Source: an uncultured Chryseobacterium sp.
Lineage (GTDB): Bacteria; Bacteroidota; Bacteroidia; Flavobacteriales; Weeksellaceae
Assembly (NCBI GenBank): GCA_913778505.1
Contig: CAJYWD010000007.1
Span: 1 to 64,000 of the forward strand
Length of the DNA stretch: 64,000 nt
Reading direction: 5' to 3'
The position numbers and the translations under genes are program-made. Below the pieces are notes generated by a model. That model did no database searches. It was not told the DNA's origin and saw only the letters and a list, made by a program, of their open reading frames with translations. Shown here piece by piece: positions 40,551-50,877 of the stretch. The first letter of the stretch is position 1. Each line of letters opens with the position of its first letter.

Positions 40551-42935
40551 ATGAAACGCAGTTTTATCGGTTTTCTTTTAGTCTTGTCACAATGGGTTTT
40601 CGCACAACTTGGAAGTGTCAACATCAATGTCTATGACGAGTTCAGCAAAAAACCGCTGGACGTTACGGTCAAAATTCAGAATTCGGAAAAGCTATTTTCA
40701 GGATTGGGAAATGTTCAGATTACAGACTTAGCACCCGGAAATTACACTTTCGAAATCTCGGCAGCTGATCATTCTACTGGGTTTCTGAATGATATCAATG
40801 TGGTGCCGAATCAAAACCTAAGCTTTTCGGTTGGGCTTCAGAAGTCCGAACAGAAGATTGATGAAGTTGCCATCAGCAAAAAAGTTTATAAAACCACAGC
40901 GGAAAGTCCGGTTTCACTTCGCAATATCACAAGCGAGGAAATCCAGAAAAACGCAGGCTCCAACCGCGATGTTTCCAAAGCCATCCTGAGTTTTCCCGGC
41001 GTTGGAAGTACGGCAACGTTCAGAAACGACTTGTTCATCCGTGGCGGAAGCTCGGCAGAAAATAAGTTTTATATCGATGGTATCGAAGTTCCTGTCATCA
41101 ACCATTTCCAGACCCAAGGTGCCAGTGGCGGGCCGAGAGGAATCATTACCGTAGATTTTATCAAAGATGTCGATTTTTACAGCGGCGCGTTTCCTGCAAG
41201 GCGAAATGGTGTTCTGTCTTCACTTTTCGAGTTCAATCTCAAGCAGGCGAGAAAGGATAAATTGGGCTATAAAGCGATTGTAGGATTGGATGATTTGCAG
41301 CTGATGGCAGACGGACCGCTGAGCAAGGACCAAAGCTGGAGCGGACTGTTTTCCGTAAGAAAATCGAATCTGCAACTCTTGTTCAAAGCGATTGGCTTGC
41401 CTTTTCTGCCGTCTTATTACGATGCGACTTTCAAGGTGTCCAAAAAATACAAAAGCGGAGACGAACTTTATTTTATAGGTCTTGGCGCTATTGACAAGTT
41501 TGAATTCAACAACGATGCGGAAAAAACACTGAACAATCTGACGTTGATTGACCGCCTTCCGAAATCACCGCAGTGGAATTATACAGTTGGAGCAGGCTAC
41601 AGACATTTGGCGGAAAATGGCAATTGGCTGTTCACAATCAGCAGGAATACTTTGGATAATCAGGCTATCAAATATTACCGAAATATCGAAACGCCGGAAA
41701 ACCTGCTTTTTGATTACAATTCCCGGGAAATCGAAAATAAGTTACGAATCGACAGAAATCTCAGCATAAAAGATGTTCAGGTAAGTTTCGGAACGAATCT
41801 GAATTTTGCGACTTATAAGAATCATTCCACTATCAAAAATGTCACGCAGAATGCCGTGAATTTTGACAATCTTGATGTTAATCTTAACGTAATGCAATAC
41901 GGATTTTACATCCAGGCTGCAAAAAGATTTTTTGATGAGAAAGTTCAGCTTTCTGCAGGAACACGTTTCGACGCCAGCAATTATTCCGATAAGACCAATA
42001 ATCTGCTGGAGCAATTTTCGCCGAGACTATCTTTGAGCTATCGTTTTGCGCCACAGTTCGCCTTCAATTTCAATTCTGGAATTTTCTATCAGCTTCCGGC
42101 TTACACAGCCTTGGGATTTTCGGAAAATGGCAACTTCACCAATAAAAATTCGTTGAAATATATCAGAAATTCGCATTGGGTGGCCGGCTTTGAATACAAT
42201 GGAAAAAACAATCTCAGAATCACGCTGGAAGGCTATTACAAACGATACAAAAATTATCCTTTTTCGTTAAGAAATCAAATCAGCATTGCGAATATCGGCG
42301 GCGATTTTGGTGTCGTTGGCAATGAACCTTTAGACTCGAGAGGTGTTGGAGAAACTTATGGCATCGAATTTCTAGCTCAGAAACGGACACTGAATAACTT
42401 CTACGGCATTGTGGCTTACACTTTTGGCTATTCCAAGTTCAGCAATTCCAATGAGCAGCTTTTGCCATCATCTTGGGACAGCCGTCATATTTTGACTTTA
42501 ACTACCGGAAAATATTTCGGGAAAAACTGGAATGTCGGCGCCAGATTCCGCCTGCAGAGCGGCCTTCCGGAAACACCTTATGATTTGCAGCGCAGTGCGC
42601 TGGTCAACATCTGGAATATTAATAGTGGCCCGCTTCAGAATTTTACACTTCTTAATACACTCCGTGGAAATGTGGCGCATCAGCTGGATGTCAGAACCGA
42701 GAAAAAATGGATTTTCAGCAAATGGCAACTCACGGCTTATGTAGATATCGTCAATATTTACGGTTCCAACAGTCCGAGCAATCTGCCTGTGGTAAATCTT
42801 CAGCGGGACGAAAACTATAATGGAATCATCAGTAATCCTTCTGCGCCACAAAACCAGCAAACCTACCTTCTAGAAACCGGAAAGCAGGATAGAAATAAAC
42901 CGTTGCCCTATTTCGGGTTGATTTTTGAGTTTTAA
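40551..42935 (+). CDS. TonB-dependent receptor
   Basis: A 794-residue outer-membrane receptor. After a signal peptide (MKRSFIGFLLVLSQWVFAQ) comes a carboxypeptidase-regulatory-like domain (about 22-100, VNINVYDEFSKKPLDVTVKI), then the plug domain (NRDVSKAILSFPGVGS near 140, IRGGSSAENKFYIDGIE near 163) and a beta-barrel that ends in PYFGLIFEF, the usual aromatic C-terminus. It has no SusD partner, so a SusC role is unlikely. The ligand (siderophore, cofactor or peptide) cannot be told. Single-gene unit. Confidence 0.9.
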   Translation: MKRSFIGFLLVLSQWVFAQLGSVNINVYDEFSKKPLDVTVKIQNSEKLFSGLGNVQITDLAPGNYTFEISAADHSTGFLNDINVVPNQNLSFSVGLQKSEQKIDEVAISKKVYKTTAESPVSLRNITSEEIQKNAGSNRDVSKAILSFPGVGSTATFRNDLFIRGGSSAENKFYIDGIEVPVINHFQTQGASGGPRGIITVDFIKDVDFYSGAFPARRNGVLSSLFEFNLKQARKDKLGYKAIVGLDDLQLMADGPLSKDQSWSGLFSVRKSNLQLLFKAIGLPFLPSYYDATFKVSKKYKSGDELYFIGLGAIDKFEFNNDAEKTLNNLTLIDRLPKSPQWNYTVGAGYRHLAENGNWLFTISRNTLDNQAIKYYRNIETPENLLFDYNSREIENKLRIDRNLSIKDVQVSFGTNLNFATYKNHSTIKNVTQNAVNFDNLDVNLNVMQYGFYIQAAKRFFDEKVQLSAGTRFDASNYSDKTNNLLEQFSPRLSLSYRFAPQFAFNFNSGIFYQLPAYTALGFSENGNFTNKNSLKYIRNSHWVAGFEYNGKNNLRITLEGYYKRYKNYPFSLRNQISIANIGGDFGVVGNEPLDSRGVGETYGIEFLAQKRTLNNFYGIVAYTFGYSKFSNSNEQLLPSSWDSRHILTLTTGKYFGKNWNVGARFRLQSGLPETPYDLQRSALVNIWNINSGPLQNFTLLNTLRGNVAHQLDVRTEKKWIFSKWQLTAYVDIVNIYGSNSPSNLPVVNLQRDENYNGIISNPSAPQNQQTYLLETGKQDRNKPLPYFGLIFEF

Positions 42936-42950
42936 AAATTGACGGGTGAA

Positions 42951-45077
42951 TTAACCATTAAGAAACTTCTCCAAAATATCCACCGCACATTTCGGCAAGT
43001 TAGTTCCGGGACCGAAAATGAAATCGGCGCCATTGGCATACAAAAATTCATAATCTTGTTGTGGAATGACGCCGCCAACAACGATGGTAATATCATCTGC
43101 GCCCAGTTTTTTCAGTTCTTCCACAACTTGCGGAACCAAAGTTTTGTGACCAGCTGCCAAAGACGAAACGCCCAGAATATGAATGTCATTTTCCACCGCT
43201 TGTTTTGCTACCTCTTCCGGGGTTTGGAATAACGGTGCCACATCAACATCAAATCCCATATCGGCAAATGCGGTTGCGACGACTTTGGCACCGCGGTCGT
43301 GACCGTCTTGTCCCATTTTGGCCACCATAATTCTCGGTCGTCTTCCTTCCGCATCTTCAAATTTCTGGCTTAAAGCAACGGCTTTTTCAAAGTATTCGTT
43401 TTTTCCTGCATTCATAGCATAAACACCTGATATGGTTCTGATATTGGCTTTGTAACGTCCGAAACTTTCTTCCATGGCATCGCTCATTTCGCCCAAAGTT
43501 ACTCGTCTTCTTGCTGCTTCTATGCAAAGTTCCAGAAGGTTGCCGTTTCCTGTTTTGGCTGTTTCTCGGATTTTATTTAAAATTTCTTCGACTTTTGAAG
43601 AATCTCTATTTGATTTTATTGAATCTAATCTTTCGATTTGTTTTCTGCGGACTTCCGTATTATCGATGTCGAGAATGTCGATGTCGGATTGTTTCAGATT
43701 GGATTTGAAAGAATTAACTCCGATGATAAATTCTTCGCCACTATCAATTTTTGCCTGTTTTATCGCCGCCGCTTCCTCGATTCTCATTTTCGGGATGCCG
43801 GCTTCGATGGCTTTGGTCATTCCGCCTTCTTTTTCCACTTCATCGATGTATTTCATCGCTTCATCAATCATTTGTTGGGTTAATGATTCCACCAAATGAC
43901 TTCCGCCCATCGGATCGACGACATCACAGATTCCGCTTTCCTGCTGAAGAATAATTTGGGTATTTCTGGCAATTTTTGCCGAGTAATCGGTTGGAAGAGC
44001 AATCGCTTCGTCCAAAGCGTTGGTGTGAAGAGATTGTGTGCCGCCTAAAGCTGAAGACAAAGCTTCAATGGCCGTTCTGGTGATGTTATTGAAAGGTTCC
44101 TGCTCGGTTAAACTCCAACCGGAAGTCTGAGAATGCGTTCGTAAAGCTAAAGATTTTTGATTCTGAGGATTGAATTGTGTCAAAAGATTGGCCCAAATAT
44201 ATCTTGCGGCGCGCATTTTGGCTATTTCCATAAAATGATTCATTCCGATGGCCCAGAAAAAGGACAATCTCGGTGCAAAATCATCAATGTTCATTCCGGC
44301 TTTGATTCCTGTTCGGACATATTCCAGACCGTCTGCTAAAGTGTAAGCCATTTCCAAAACCGGCGTTGCTCCGGCTTCCTGCATATGATAGCCGGAAATA
44401 GAAATCGAATTGAATTTCGGGATATTTTTGGAAGTGTATTCGAAAATATCGGCAATGATTTTCATTGATGGTGTCGGTGGATAAATGTAAGTGTTCCGAA
44501 CCATAAATTCTTTCAGAATGTCATTCTGGATTGTTCCAGATAGTTTTTCCTGAGAAACACCTTGCTCTTCTGCAGCAACAATATAAAAGGATAAAATAGG
44601 CAAAACGGCACCGTTCATTGTCATAGAAACTGAGATTTCGTCGAGTGGAATCTGGTCGAACAAAATTTTCATATCCTCAACCGAATCAATCGCCACGCCG
44701 GCTTTGCCGACATCGCCAACGACTCTTGCGTGGTCGGAATCATAACCTCTGTGAGTCGCCAAATCGAATGCTACGGAAAGTCCTTTCTGGCCTGCCTGGA
44801 GATTTCGTCTGTAAAAAGCATTCGATTCTTCTGCAGTGGAAAAACCTGCATATTGACGAATCGTCCAAGGTTTCTGAACATACATCGTGGAATATGGACC
44901 ACGGAGAAAAGGTGCGATGCCTGCGGAACCGTCCAGAATGCTTTTGTTTTTAACATCTTCTGCAGTGTATTTCGACTTCAACTCCAAACCGTCTTTTTCA
45001 AAAATGTAATTTTCTGAATTCGAATTGAATTTAATGTTTTGAAAATCAGGGTTTTGGTTTTTTATTTTGTGGCGCAT
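42951..45077 (-). CDS. scpA: Methylmalonyl-CoA mutase, large subunit
   Basis: A B12-dependent mutase that interconverts methylmalonyl-CoA and succinyl-CoA. The catalytic barrel fills about 1-540 ([20 protein letters not shown] near 55, [20 protein letters not shown] near 113, [12 protein letters not shown] near 225). The B12 domain follows, with the base-off motif DGHDRGAK (about 590) and [12 protein letters not shown] near 640. I start at MRHKIKNQ (708 residues); a further in-frame ATG at 45200 would add 41 non-family residues. No small subunit is adjacent. Meab is 6.4 kb downstream. Confidence 0.95.
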   Translation of the reverse strand: MRHKIKNQNPDFQNIKFNSNSENYIFEKDGLELKSKYTAEDVKNKSILDGSAGIAPFLRGPYSTMYVQKPWTIRQYAGFSTAEESNAFYRRNLQAGQKGLSVAFDLATHRGYDSDHARVVGDVGKAGVAIDSVEDMKILFDQIPLDEISVSMTMNGAVLPILSFYIVAAEEQGVSQEKLSGTIQNDILKEFMVRNTYIYPPTPSMKIIADIFEYTSKNIPKFNSISISGYHMQEAGATPVLEMAYTLADGLEYVRTGIKAGMNIDDFAPRLSFFWAIGMNHFMEIAKMRAARYIWANLLTQFNPQNQKSLALRTHSQTSGWSLTEQEPFNNITRTAIEALSSALGGTQSLHTNALDEAIALPTDYSAKIARNTQIILQQESGICDVVDPMGGSHLVESLTQQMIDEAMKYIDEVEKEGGMTKAIEAGIPKMRIEEAAAIKQAKIDSGEEFIIGVNSFKSNLKQSDIDILDIDNTEVRRKQIERLDSIKSNRDSSKVEEILNKIRETAKTGNGNLLELCIEAARRRVTLGEMSDAMEESFGRYKANIRTISGVYAMNAGKNEYFEKAVALSQKFEDAEGRRPRIMVAKMGQDGHDRGAKVVATAFADMGFDVDVAPLFQTPEEVAKQAVENDIHILGVSSLAAGHKTLVPQVVEELKKLGADDITIVVGGVIPQQDYEFLYANGADFIFGPGTNLPKCAVDILEKFLNG

Positions 45078-45616
45078 TTTTCCTTTTATCTTCTTAAAGT
45101 AAATGTAATAATTTTGAAAATTTGATGAACCACAAAACGCACAAAAGTTTTTGTGCTGAAAAAATTCATTTGTATGGATTCTTTTAAACGCAAAGGACAC
45201 AAAGAATTATTTCCATTATTGAAAATATTTTAAGTGCGCAAAGGCGTAAAACTTAGCAATGGACGCAGAGATTAATTAGTGCTCTTTGTGAAAGCTTTTG
45301 TGTCTTTGTGGTTTCATCAAGCGACAATTTGTCATTAATTTTTGGATGGTCTTTTTTTTGAGAAATGTGGTTTGACTGTCCAAGTCCGCGACAGGGATAG
45401 AAACGAAAATCCTTTTTGCTTTGACTGATTTTCTTTTGATGCCAATGCTGATAGCAAAAAGATTGTAGTGGATAGCCCGGTGACAAAACAGCGCAGGGAA
45501 AGCTTTGGCTTTTGGCAGTCGCCCAAATTGTGTAGGAGAGTTTGAGAGTTTGAGGGTTTGAGAGTGGGAGAGTTTGGGAGTTTGAGTGTAAACAATTAAC
45601 AAAAAATAATATAAAT
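45078..45616. repeat. Gene-free stretch with several dispersed repeats before htpG
   Basis: About 45130-45330 holds repeated ACAAAAxGCACAAA and TTTGTGTCTTTGTGGTT motifs facing one another. About 45390-45525 holds an element with CGACAGGGATAGAAACG, ATCCTTTTTGC, AGCAAAAAGATTG and TGGATAGCCCGG. A short tandem repeat follows at 45538. No gene is supported here. Confidence 0.55.
45538..45588 (+). repeat. 8-bp tandem repeat, unit GAGTTTGA
   Basis: About six imperfect copies (GAGTTTGA, GAGTTTGA, GGGTTTGA, GAGTGGGA, GAGTTTGG, GAGTTTGA) run up to 28 bp before the htpG start. Confidence 0.8.
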
Positions 45617-47506
45617 ATGTCAACAGGAAGTATTAATGTGTCGGTGGAGAATATTTTTCCGCTGATTAAAAAGTTTCTTTACAGCGACCACGAGATTTTT
45701 CTGCGTGAGCTGATTTCTAACGCAACAGATGCGACCACGAAGCTGAAACATCTGACAACCATCGGTGAAGCGAAGGTGGAATATGGCAATCCGATCATCG
45801 AGGTCAAGATTGATAAGGATGCGAAAACGCTGACTATCAAAGACCAGGGAATCGGGATGACGGGCGAAGAGGTTGAGAAATATATCAACCAAGTGGCGTT
45901 TTCCGGTGCCGAGGAATTTCTGGAAAAATATAAGGATTCGGCGAAAGATGCGGGAATTATCGGACATTTTGGTCTTGGATTTTATTCGGCGTTTATGGTG
46001 GCAGAGAAAGTGGAAATCCTGACTAAATCTTACAAGGAAGACTCGAAAGCGGTGCGTTGGGTTTGCGACGGAAGTCCGGAATATACGCTGGAAGAAACGG
46101 AAAAATCGGACAGAGGAACGGAAATCGTGCTTCATATTGCGGAAGATTCGACAGAGTTTTTGGAAGAATTCAGAATCCGCGAACTTTTGACTAAGTATAA
46201 TAAATTCAATCAGGTTCCGATTAAATTCGGGACAAAAACGGAGACTTTGCCTTTGCCGGAAGGTGCTGCGGAAGATGCTAAACCGGAAACCGTTGAGGTT
46301 GACAACATTATCAACAATACCAATCCGGCCTGGACCAAAGCGCCATCTGAACTGAAAGACGAGGATTACAACAACTTCTACAGAGAGCTGTATCCAATGC
46401 AGTTTGAAAATCCATTGTTTCACATCCATTTGAATGTGGATTATCCGTTCAACCTGACAGGCGTTTTGTTCTTCCCGAAATTGGGAAACAACCTGAATAT
46501 CGAGAAAGATAAAATTCAATTGTATCAAAATCAGGTGTTTGTGACGGATGAGGTGAAAGGTATTGTTCCGGATTTCCTGATGTTGCTGAGAGGTGTGATT
46601 GATTCGCCGGATATTCCGCTGAATGTTTCCCGTTCTTATTTGCAGGCTGATGGTGCGGTGAAGAAAATATCTTCTTATATCACGAAAAAAGTGGCGGACA
46701 AGATGGCTTCACTCATCAATGACAACCGTGAAGATTACGAAAAGAAATGGAACGACATCAAAATCGTGATTGAGTACGGAATGATTTCCGAAGATAAATT
46801 CTTTGAAAAATCTGACAAATTTGCGCTGTATCCAACAACGGATAACAACTATTATCTTTGGAATGATTTGATTGAAAAAATCAAACCAACTCAGACGGAT
46901 AAAGACGGAAAAACGGTGATTCTTTATGCTAATAATGCCGATGAACAGCACAGCTATATAGAATCTGCGAAAGAAAAAGGTTATGAAATTCTGTTGTTGG
47001 ATTCTCCGATTGTTCCGCATCTGATTCAGAAACTGGAAGCTTCCAAAGAAAATGTTTCTTTTGCGAGAGTGGATGCAGACCATATCAACAACCTCATCAA
47101 AAAAGATGAGCCTAAAATTTCTAAACTCAATGATTCGGACAAGGAGACTTTGAAGAAGAATATCGAGGAATCGATTAATGACACGAAGTTTACGGTTCAA
47201 CTGGAAGATTTGGATTCTACGGATGCGCCGTTTACGTTGACCCAGCCGGAGTTTTTCAGAAGAATGAAAGATATGCAGGCTACTGGCGGAGGCGGAATGT
47301 TCGCAATGGGCGGTTTCCCGGAGATGTATAATCTGGTGGTAAATTCTAACTCAGATTTTGCAGGTGAATTATTGAAAAAAGAAAATGACGATGAGAAAAA
47401 AGCGATGATCAACCAGGCTTTGTATTTGGCAAAATTGTCTCAGAATCTTTTGAAAGGGAAGGAGCTGACGGACTTTATCAAGCGTAGTTTTGAGAGTTTG
47501 AAGTGA
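45617..47506 (+). CDS. htpG: Molecular chaperone HtpG (Hsp90)
   Basis: The bacterial Hsp90, a dimeric ATP-dependent chaperone. The 629-residue protein has the GHKL ATPase domain with FLRELISNATDA near 23-34, DQGIGMTGEE near 77, and GHFGLGFYSAFMVA near 113. The middle domain includes VNVSRSYLQAD-like PLNVSRSYLQAD near 336, and the C-terminal dimerisation region ends DFIKRSFESLK. It is a lone gene with a terminator at 47530. The tandem repeat and dispersed elements upstream leave no clear heat-shock promoter. Confidence 0.96.
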   Translation: MSTGSINVSVENIFPLIKKFLYSDHEIFLRELISNATDATTKLKHLTTIGEAKVEYGNPIIEVKIDKDAKTLTIKDQGIGMTGEEVEKYINQVAFSGAEEFLEKYKDSAKDAGIIGHFGLGFYSAFMVAEKVEILTKSYKEDSKAVRWVCDGSPEYTLEETEKSDRGTEIVLHIAEDSTEFLEEFRIRELLTKYNKFNQVPIKFGTKTETLPLPEGAAEDAKPETVEVDNIINNTNPAWTKAPSELKDEDYNNFYRELYPMQFENPLFHIHLNVDYPFNLTGVLFFPKLGNNLNIEKDKIQLYQNQVFVTDEVKGIVPDFLMLLRGVIDSPDIPLNVSRSYLQADGAVKKISSYITKKVADKMASLINDNREDYEKKWNDIKIVIEYGMISEDKFFEKSDKFALYPTTDNNYYLWNDLIEKIKPTQTDKDGKTVILYANNADEQHSYIESAKEKGYEILLLDSPIVPHLIQKLEASKENVSFARVDADHINNLIKKDEPKISKLNDSDKETLKKNIEESINDTKFTVQLEDLDSTDAPFTLTQPEFFRRMKDMQATGGGGMFAMGGFPEMYNLVVNSNSDFAGELLKKENDDEKKAMINQALYLAKLSQNLLKGKELTDFIKRSFESLK

Positions 47507-47529
47507 TTTTTTTAAATTGATAAATTTAA

Positions 47530-47562
47530 TAAGCTTGGAGTTTACATTCCAAGCTTATTATT
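47530..47562. terminator. Bidirectional terminator between htpG and the KilA-N gene
   Basis: AAGCTTGGA and TCCAAGCTT form a perfect 9-bp stem with AT-rich flanks, between convergent genes. Confidence 0.8.
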
Positions 47563-48458
47563 TAATCATTATTTAAGTCGATATTTTTACCAACATCTAT
47601 AAAAGTTGAATTTGATAATTTTTTAATAGATTTCATAATATCGATTGATTCAAGTGATTTTCTTTGGTCTTTAACCGTTTCTAAAAGAATTTTGAATCTA
47701 TTCTTTTTATCAATTCTGCTTTTTATTAATGCAGAATTTAAGCTTTCTAAATTTGATAATATTGTCAAATCATTAATACTTGCCATATCTCGAATATTTT
47801 CCCCATTTAAAACTCTTTGTGGATTGGCTTCTCTCCATTGTTTTGCTGTACAGCCAAAAAGAACAATATTCAATAAATCGGCTTCCTCAGCATAAACCCA
47901 ATCTTTTTTTTGTGAGAATGATAAGGTTGGAATAATATAATTTTTAATGGCGTCTGTATGTATTTGGTAGTTTGCTTTACTTAATACTCTTTTTATATCC
48001 CATTCAATCCCATATACATTGCTTTCTACCTCTTTTAATCTTTGGTATTCTTTTATGATGTAAAGTTTAAAAATTGGACTGATTGCAGCACCAAATTCAA
48101 ATGCAATATCTTTATGTGCATAAGTTCCTCCATATTTACCTTGCTTAGAAAAAATACCAATTGCGTTTGTCTTCTCCACCCATCCATTAACACTTAATGT
48201 AAATGTTGGTAGACCAGCCTCTTTTCTAAAGTGGTCAAATTCGACCACTTTAAAATTTGGATTGTATATAGATTCCCAAGTTCCTAAAAATTCGATGGTT
48301 CCTCTGTTTCTTATCCAGTTTTTAATAATATCCGCTGCTCTACTTTCATCATCTTTTGCCTTTGCCATATCGGTAAGACATATATAGTCATTATCGTTTA
48401 TTGTAGTAATTGAAATATTTATATCTTGAACAGTAATTATATTATTTTTATTAGCCAT
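47562..48458 (-). CDS. KilA-N domain protein
   Basis: A 298-residue protein whose N-terminal 110 residues form a KilA-N DNA-binding domain (ICLTDMAKAKDDESRAADII near 27, IKNWIRNRGTIEFLGTWE near 45, GTYAHKDIAFEFGAAISP near 110). The rest is helical and unassigned (DAIKNYIIPTLS, WREANPQRVLNG). KilA-N proteins are typical of phages and large DNA viruses but also stand alone in bacterial chromosomes. It is AT-rich against its neighbours and stands alone, so it was probably gained by transfer. Its role is unknown. Confidence 0.88.
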   Translation of the reverse strand: MANKNNIITVQDINISITTINDNDYICLTDMAKAKDDESRAADIIKNWIRNRGTIEFLGTWESIYNPNFKVVEFDHFRKEAGLPTFTLSVNGWVEKTNAIGIFSKQGKYGGTYAHKDIAFEFGAAISPIFKLYIIKEYQRLKEVESNVYGIEWDIKRVLSKANYQIHTDAIKNYIIPTLSFSQKKDWVYAEEADLLNIVLFGCTAKQWREANPQRVLNGENIRDMASINDLTILSNLESLNSALIKSRIDKKNRFKILLETVKDQRKSLESIDIMKSIKKLSNSTFIDVGKNIDLNND

Positions 48459-48552
48459 TGATTTTAAAATTTACCTGTTAATAAATTTAGAGATTTGTAA
48501 AGATAATTTTGATAATAACAAAGTTACGAGGTTATATCACAGAAAACAAAAG

Positions 48553-48592
48553 CGGAACCCAAATTTGAGTTCCGCTTTTTTTTTATTTGATT
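48553..48592 (-). terminator. Terminator of the Prc protease gene
   Basis: AAAGCGGAACCCAAATTTG and the matching GAGTTCCGCTTT form a long stem, with A-rich and T-rich flanks; it slightly overlaps the end of the coding region. Confidence 0.75.
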
Positions 48593-50703
48593 TTCGAAAG
48601 CACATCTACCGTTTCTTCCAGATAGAAATCTCTTTCAAGATTTTTTCTCCAGTTTTCTGTTTTCTTGGCAAATGCTTCATCTTTTTTGATACGTTCCGCT
48701 TCGTCCGGATGAATGGTAAATTTCAGTCCGTTATTGAACTTGTCCAAACCTTTGAACTTGTCGATTTGCGCTTTTCTCGCTTTCATCAGTTCATTGAATT
48801 TGGTTTGATTCAGCGTAATGGTTTCTTCTTTATCCAGCGCTTCTTTCCATTCTGCAGATTCCTGAAGCATTTTGTAATTTTGATTATTTGCCAACTGCTT
48901 GTCGAGTTCCGCCTGCAACTGAGGAATATTCAGTCCTGTCAGTTTCTTATAAGAAGTCGTTTCGATTTTGTCCCAAGGCAAAGCATACTGGTCGAAACGT
49001 TCTCCCACTTCTGCATAAGAAAAGAAATCCTTCATTTTAAGGTCAGATTCCACACCTTTTCTCTGAGTCGATTCTCCGGAAACTCGGTAGAATTTTTGAA
49101 TCGTCAGTTTCAAAGCTCCGAAGTCGTCACTGGTATTCAGGAATCTATTCAATTCCACAAAAGTCTGAACCGTTCCTTTTCCGAAAGACTGCGGAGAGCC
49201 CACTATCGCAGCTCTTCCATAATCCTGGAATGCACCTGCCAAGATTTCCGACGCCGAAGCGGACAATTCATTTTGCATCACCACCAGCGGACCCGTCCAC
49301 ACCGGCTCGTTCATTTTATTGCTTAAAACCTGGATTTTCCCTCTGCTGTCTTTCACCTGAACGTAAGGGCCAGCGTTCATAAACAAGCCCATAATATCGC
49401 CCACTTCGGTCAGAGAACCACCGCCGTTGCTTCTCAAGTCAAGAATGATTCCCTCTACGTTTTCTTTCTTCAGTTTGATCAGTTCATTTTTGATATCGTC
49501 CGACGCATTTCTGCCTTTCGGGTCTTCAAAATCAACGTTGAAACTCGGCAGATAGATAAATCCGTATTTTTTGCCATTCTTAGAATTCACTACAATGCTT
49601 CTTGCAAAAGTGTCTTCTATCGCCACTTCTTCACGGATCATCGTGACTTCTTTGATGGTCTTGTCCTTTTTCTCAACCGTTAACGTAACAGGTGTTCCTT
49701 TCTCACCTCGGATTAATCTTACCGCTTCGTCGGACAACATTCCCACAACATTCACCGGTTCTTCGTTCGGTTTTGATCGGACTTTCAGGATTTTATCGCC
49801 TGCAGTTAATTGTTTCGATTTCCACGCAGGTGCGCCGATGGTCAACTCGCCAAGATATAGATAGCCTTTCTTTTCCTGGATCAAAGCCCCAATACCAATC
49901 ACTTTTCCGGTAAATTGCATATCAAATTCCTCCTTGTTTTTCGGAGAAAAATAATTGGTGTGCGGGTCAAAAACCTCGGTGTAAGCATTCATATAAACCG
50001 TGAACCAGTCCATTTTCTTTCTCTTTTTGAATCTTCTGAAAGAATCTGTAATCAGATCCTTGACTTCTGAAGTGGCCTTAATACGCTTTTGCTCTGCGGT
50101 TGTCGGAGCATATTTTATCGTGTCCGGAAGTTTATTATTAACCACGGAGTCCTTCTTCTTTTTCTGAGCTTCTTCTTTGCTGTTCAGCGTTTCAATTTCC
50201 TGAAGGATATTATACTTGATGTACTTTTTCCATTCTTCACGTTGCTGTTTCGCATCAACAGGATTGGTTCTTTTCTTTGGCTCAAGAATCAGCTCATCGT
50301 TTTCATCCAGATTGATGGGTTTGGAAAGAATATCCTGCGTCATTTTATCGATTTCATCCACGCGCTGATAAAGTCGGTCAACGGTAAGCTTATAGAAAAC
50401 AAGATTTCCCTGATTCAGGTAATCATCCAGCTTTGTGTAGTGCTTTTTAAACTCATCCATGTCAGATTGCAGGAAATACCTTTTTGAAGCATCCACGCTT
50501 TCAAAATATTTCTCGTAAACATCCTGGGAGTAAGCATCGTTAATGGGTTTTGGACTGTAATGAAGATAGGAAAGTGTATTTTTTACGCTGACCATGATGG
50601 TCTGCATTTTTTCATCATCATTTTGTGGAGAGTTGAAACAAAACATCAGCGTCATCAGTGGCGCAAACATCAGCAGTTTCTTGAACTTGATTTTTTTGAA
50701 CAT
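48583..50703 (-). CDS. prc: Carboxy-terminal processing (tail-specific) protease
   Basis: A 706-residue periplasmic S41 protease of the Prc/tail-specific class. A signal-like segment (KKLLMFAPLMTLMF) is followed by a helical N-terminal domain (about 30-240), a PDZ domain (about 245-330, LTAGDKILKV) and the S41 domain with catalytic Ser in SASASEIL (about 483) and Lys in SFGKGTVQTF (about 508). A C-terminal DUF3340-like part follows. Substrates are proteins with unstructured C-termini, including cell-wall enzymes. Divergent from surE. Confidence 0.94.
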   Translation of the reverse strand: MFKKIKFKKLLMFAPLMTLMFCFNSPQNDDEKMQTIMVSVKNTLSYLHYSPKPINDAYSQDVYEKYFESVDASKRYFLQSDMDEFKKHYTKLDDYLNQGNLVFYKLTVDRLYQRVDEIDKMTQDILSKPINLDENDELILEPKKRTNPVDAKQQREEWKKYIKYNILQEIETLNSKEEAQKKKKDSVVNNKLPDTIKYAPTTAEQKRIKATSEVKDLITDSFRRFKKRKKMDWFTVYMNAYTEVFDPHTNYFSPKNKEEFDMQFTGKVIGIGALIQEKKGYLYLGELTIGAPAWKSKQLTAGDKILKVRSKPNEEPVNVVGMLSDEAVRLIRGEKGTPVTLTVEKKDKTIKEVTMIREEVAIEDTFARSIVVNSKNGKKYGFIYLPSFNVDFEDPKGRNASDDIKNELIKLKKENVEGIILDLRSNGGGSLTEVGDIMGLFMNAGPYVQVKDSRGKIQVLSNKMNEPVWTGPLVVMQNELSASASEILAGAFQDYGRAAIVGSPQSFGKGTVQTFVELNRFLNTSDDFGALKLTIQKFYRVSGESTQRKGVESDLKMKDFFSYAEVGERFDQYALPWDKIETTSYKKLTGLNIPQLQAELDKQLANNQNYKMLQESAEWKEALDKEETITLNQTKFNELMKARKAQIDKFKGLDKFNNGLKFTIHPDEAERIKKDEAFAKKTENWRKNLERDFYLEETVDVLSKIK

Positions 50704-50817
50704 ATAATTTTAAATCTGTACTTGGATTAGTAATTTCTTTGCGTTGAATGTTACTTCACGATTCAAAAACAAAACCAAATTTAACACCTTATTTTAATTA
50801 AAGTATTATTAATTGGC

Positions 50818-50825
50818 TATTTTTG
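50818..50825 (+). promoter_or_regulatory. Putative -7 element of surE
   Basis: TATTTTTG matches TAnnTTTG, 52 bp before the surE start; the -33 element is not clear. Confidence 0.4.
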
Positions 50826-50877
50826 GTATAATTTTAGAAAACTGACAAAAAAATCAAAAATATAAAACCGGAATTTT

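Noticed and set aside
45078-45200. N-terminal extension of methylmalonyl-CoA mutase
   Set aside because: The added 41 residues (Cys/Phe-rich) come from an intergenic repeat and do not resemble the family.
45620-46528. 302-aa reverse ORF opposite htpG
   Set aside because: Fully antisense to htpG with Phe/Arg-rich shadow composition.
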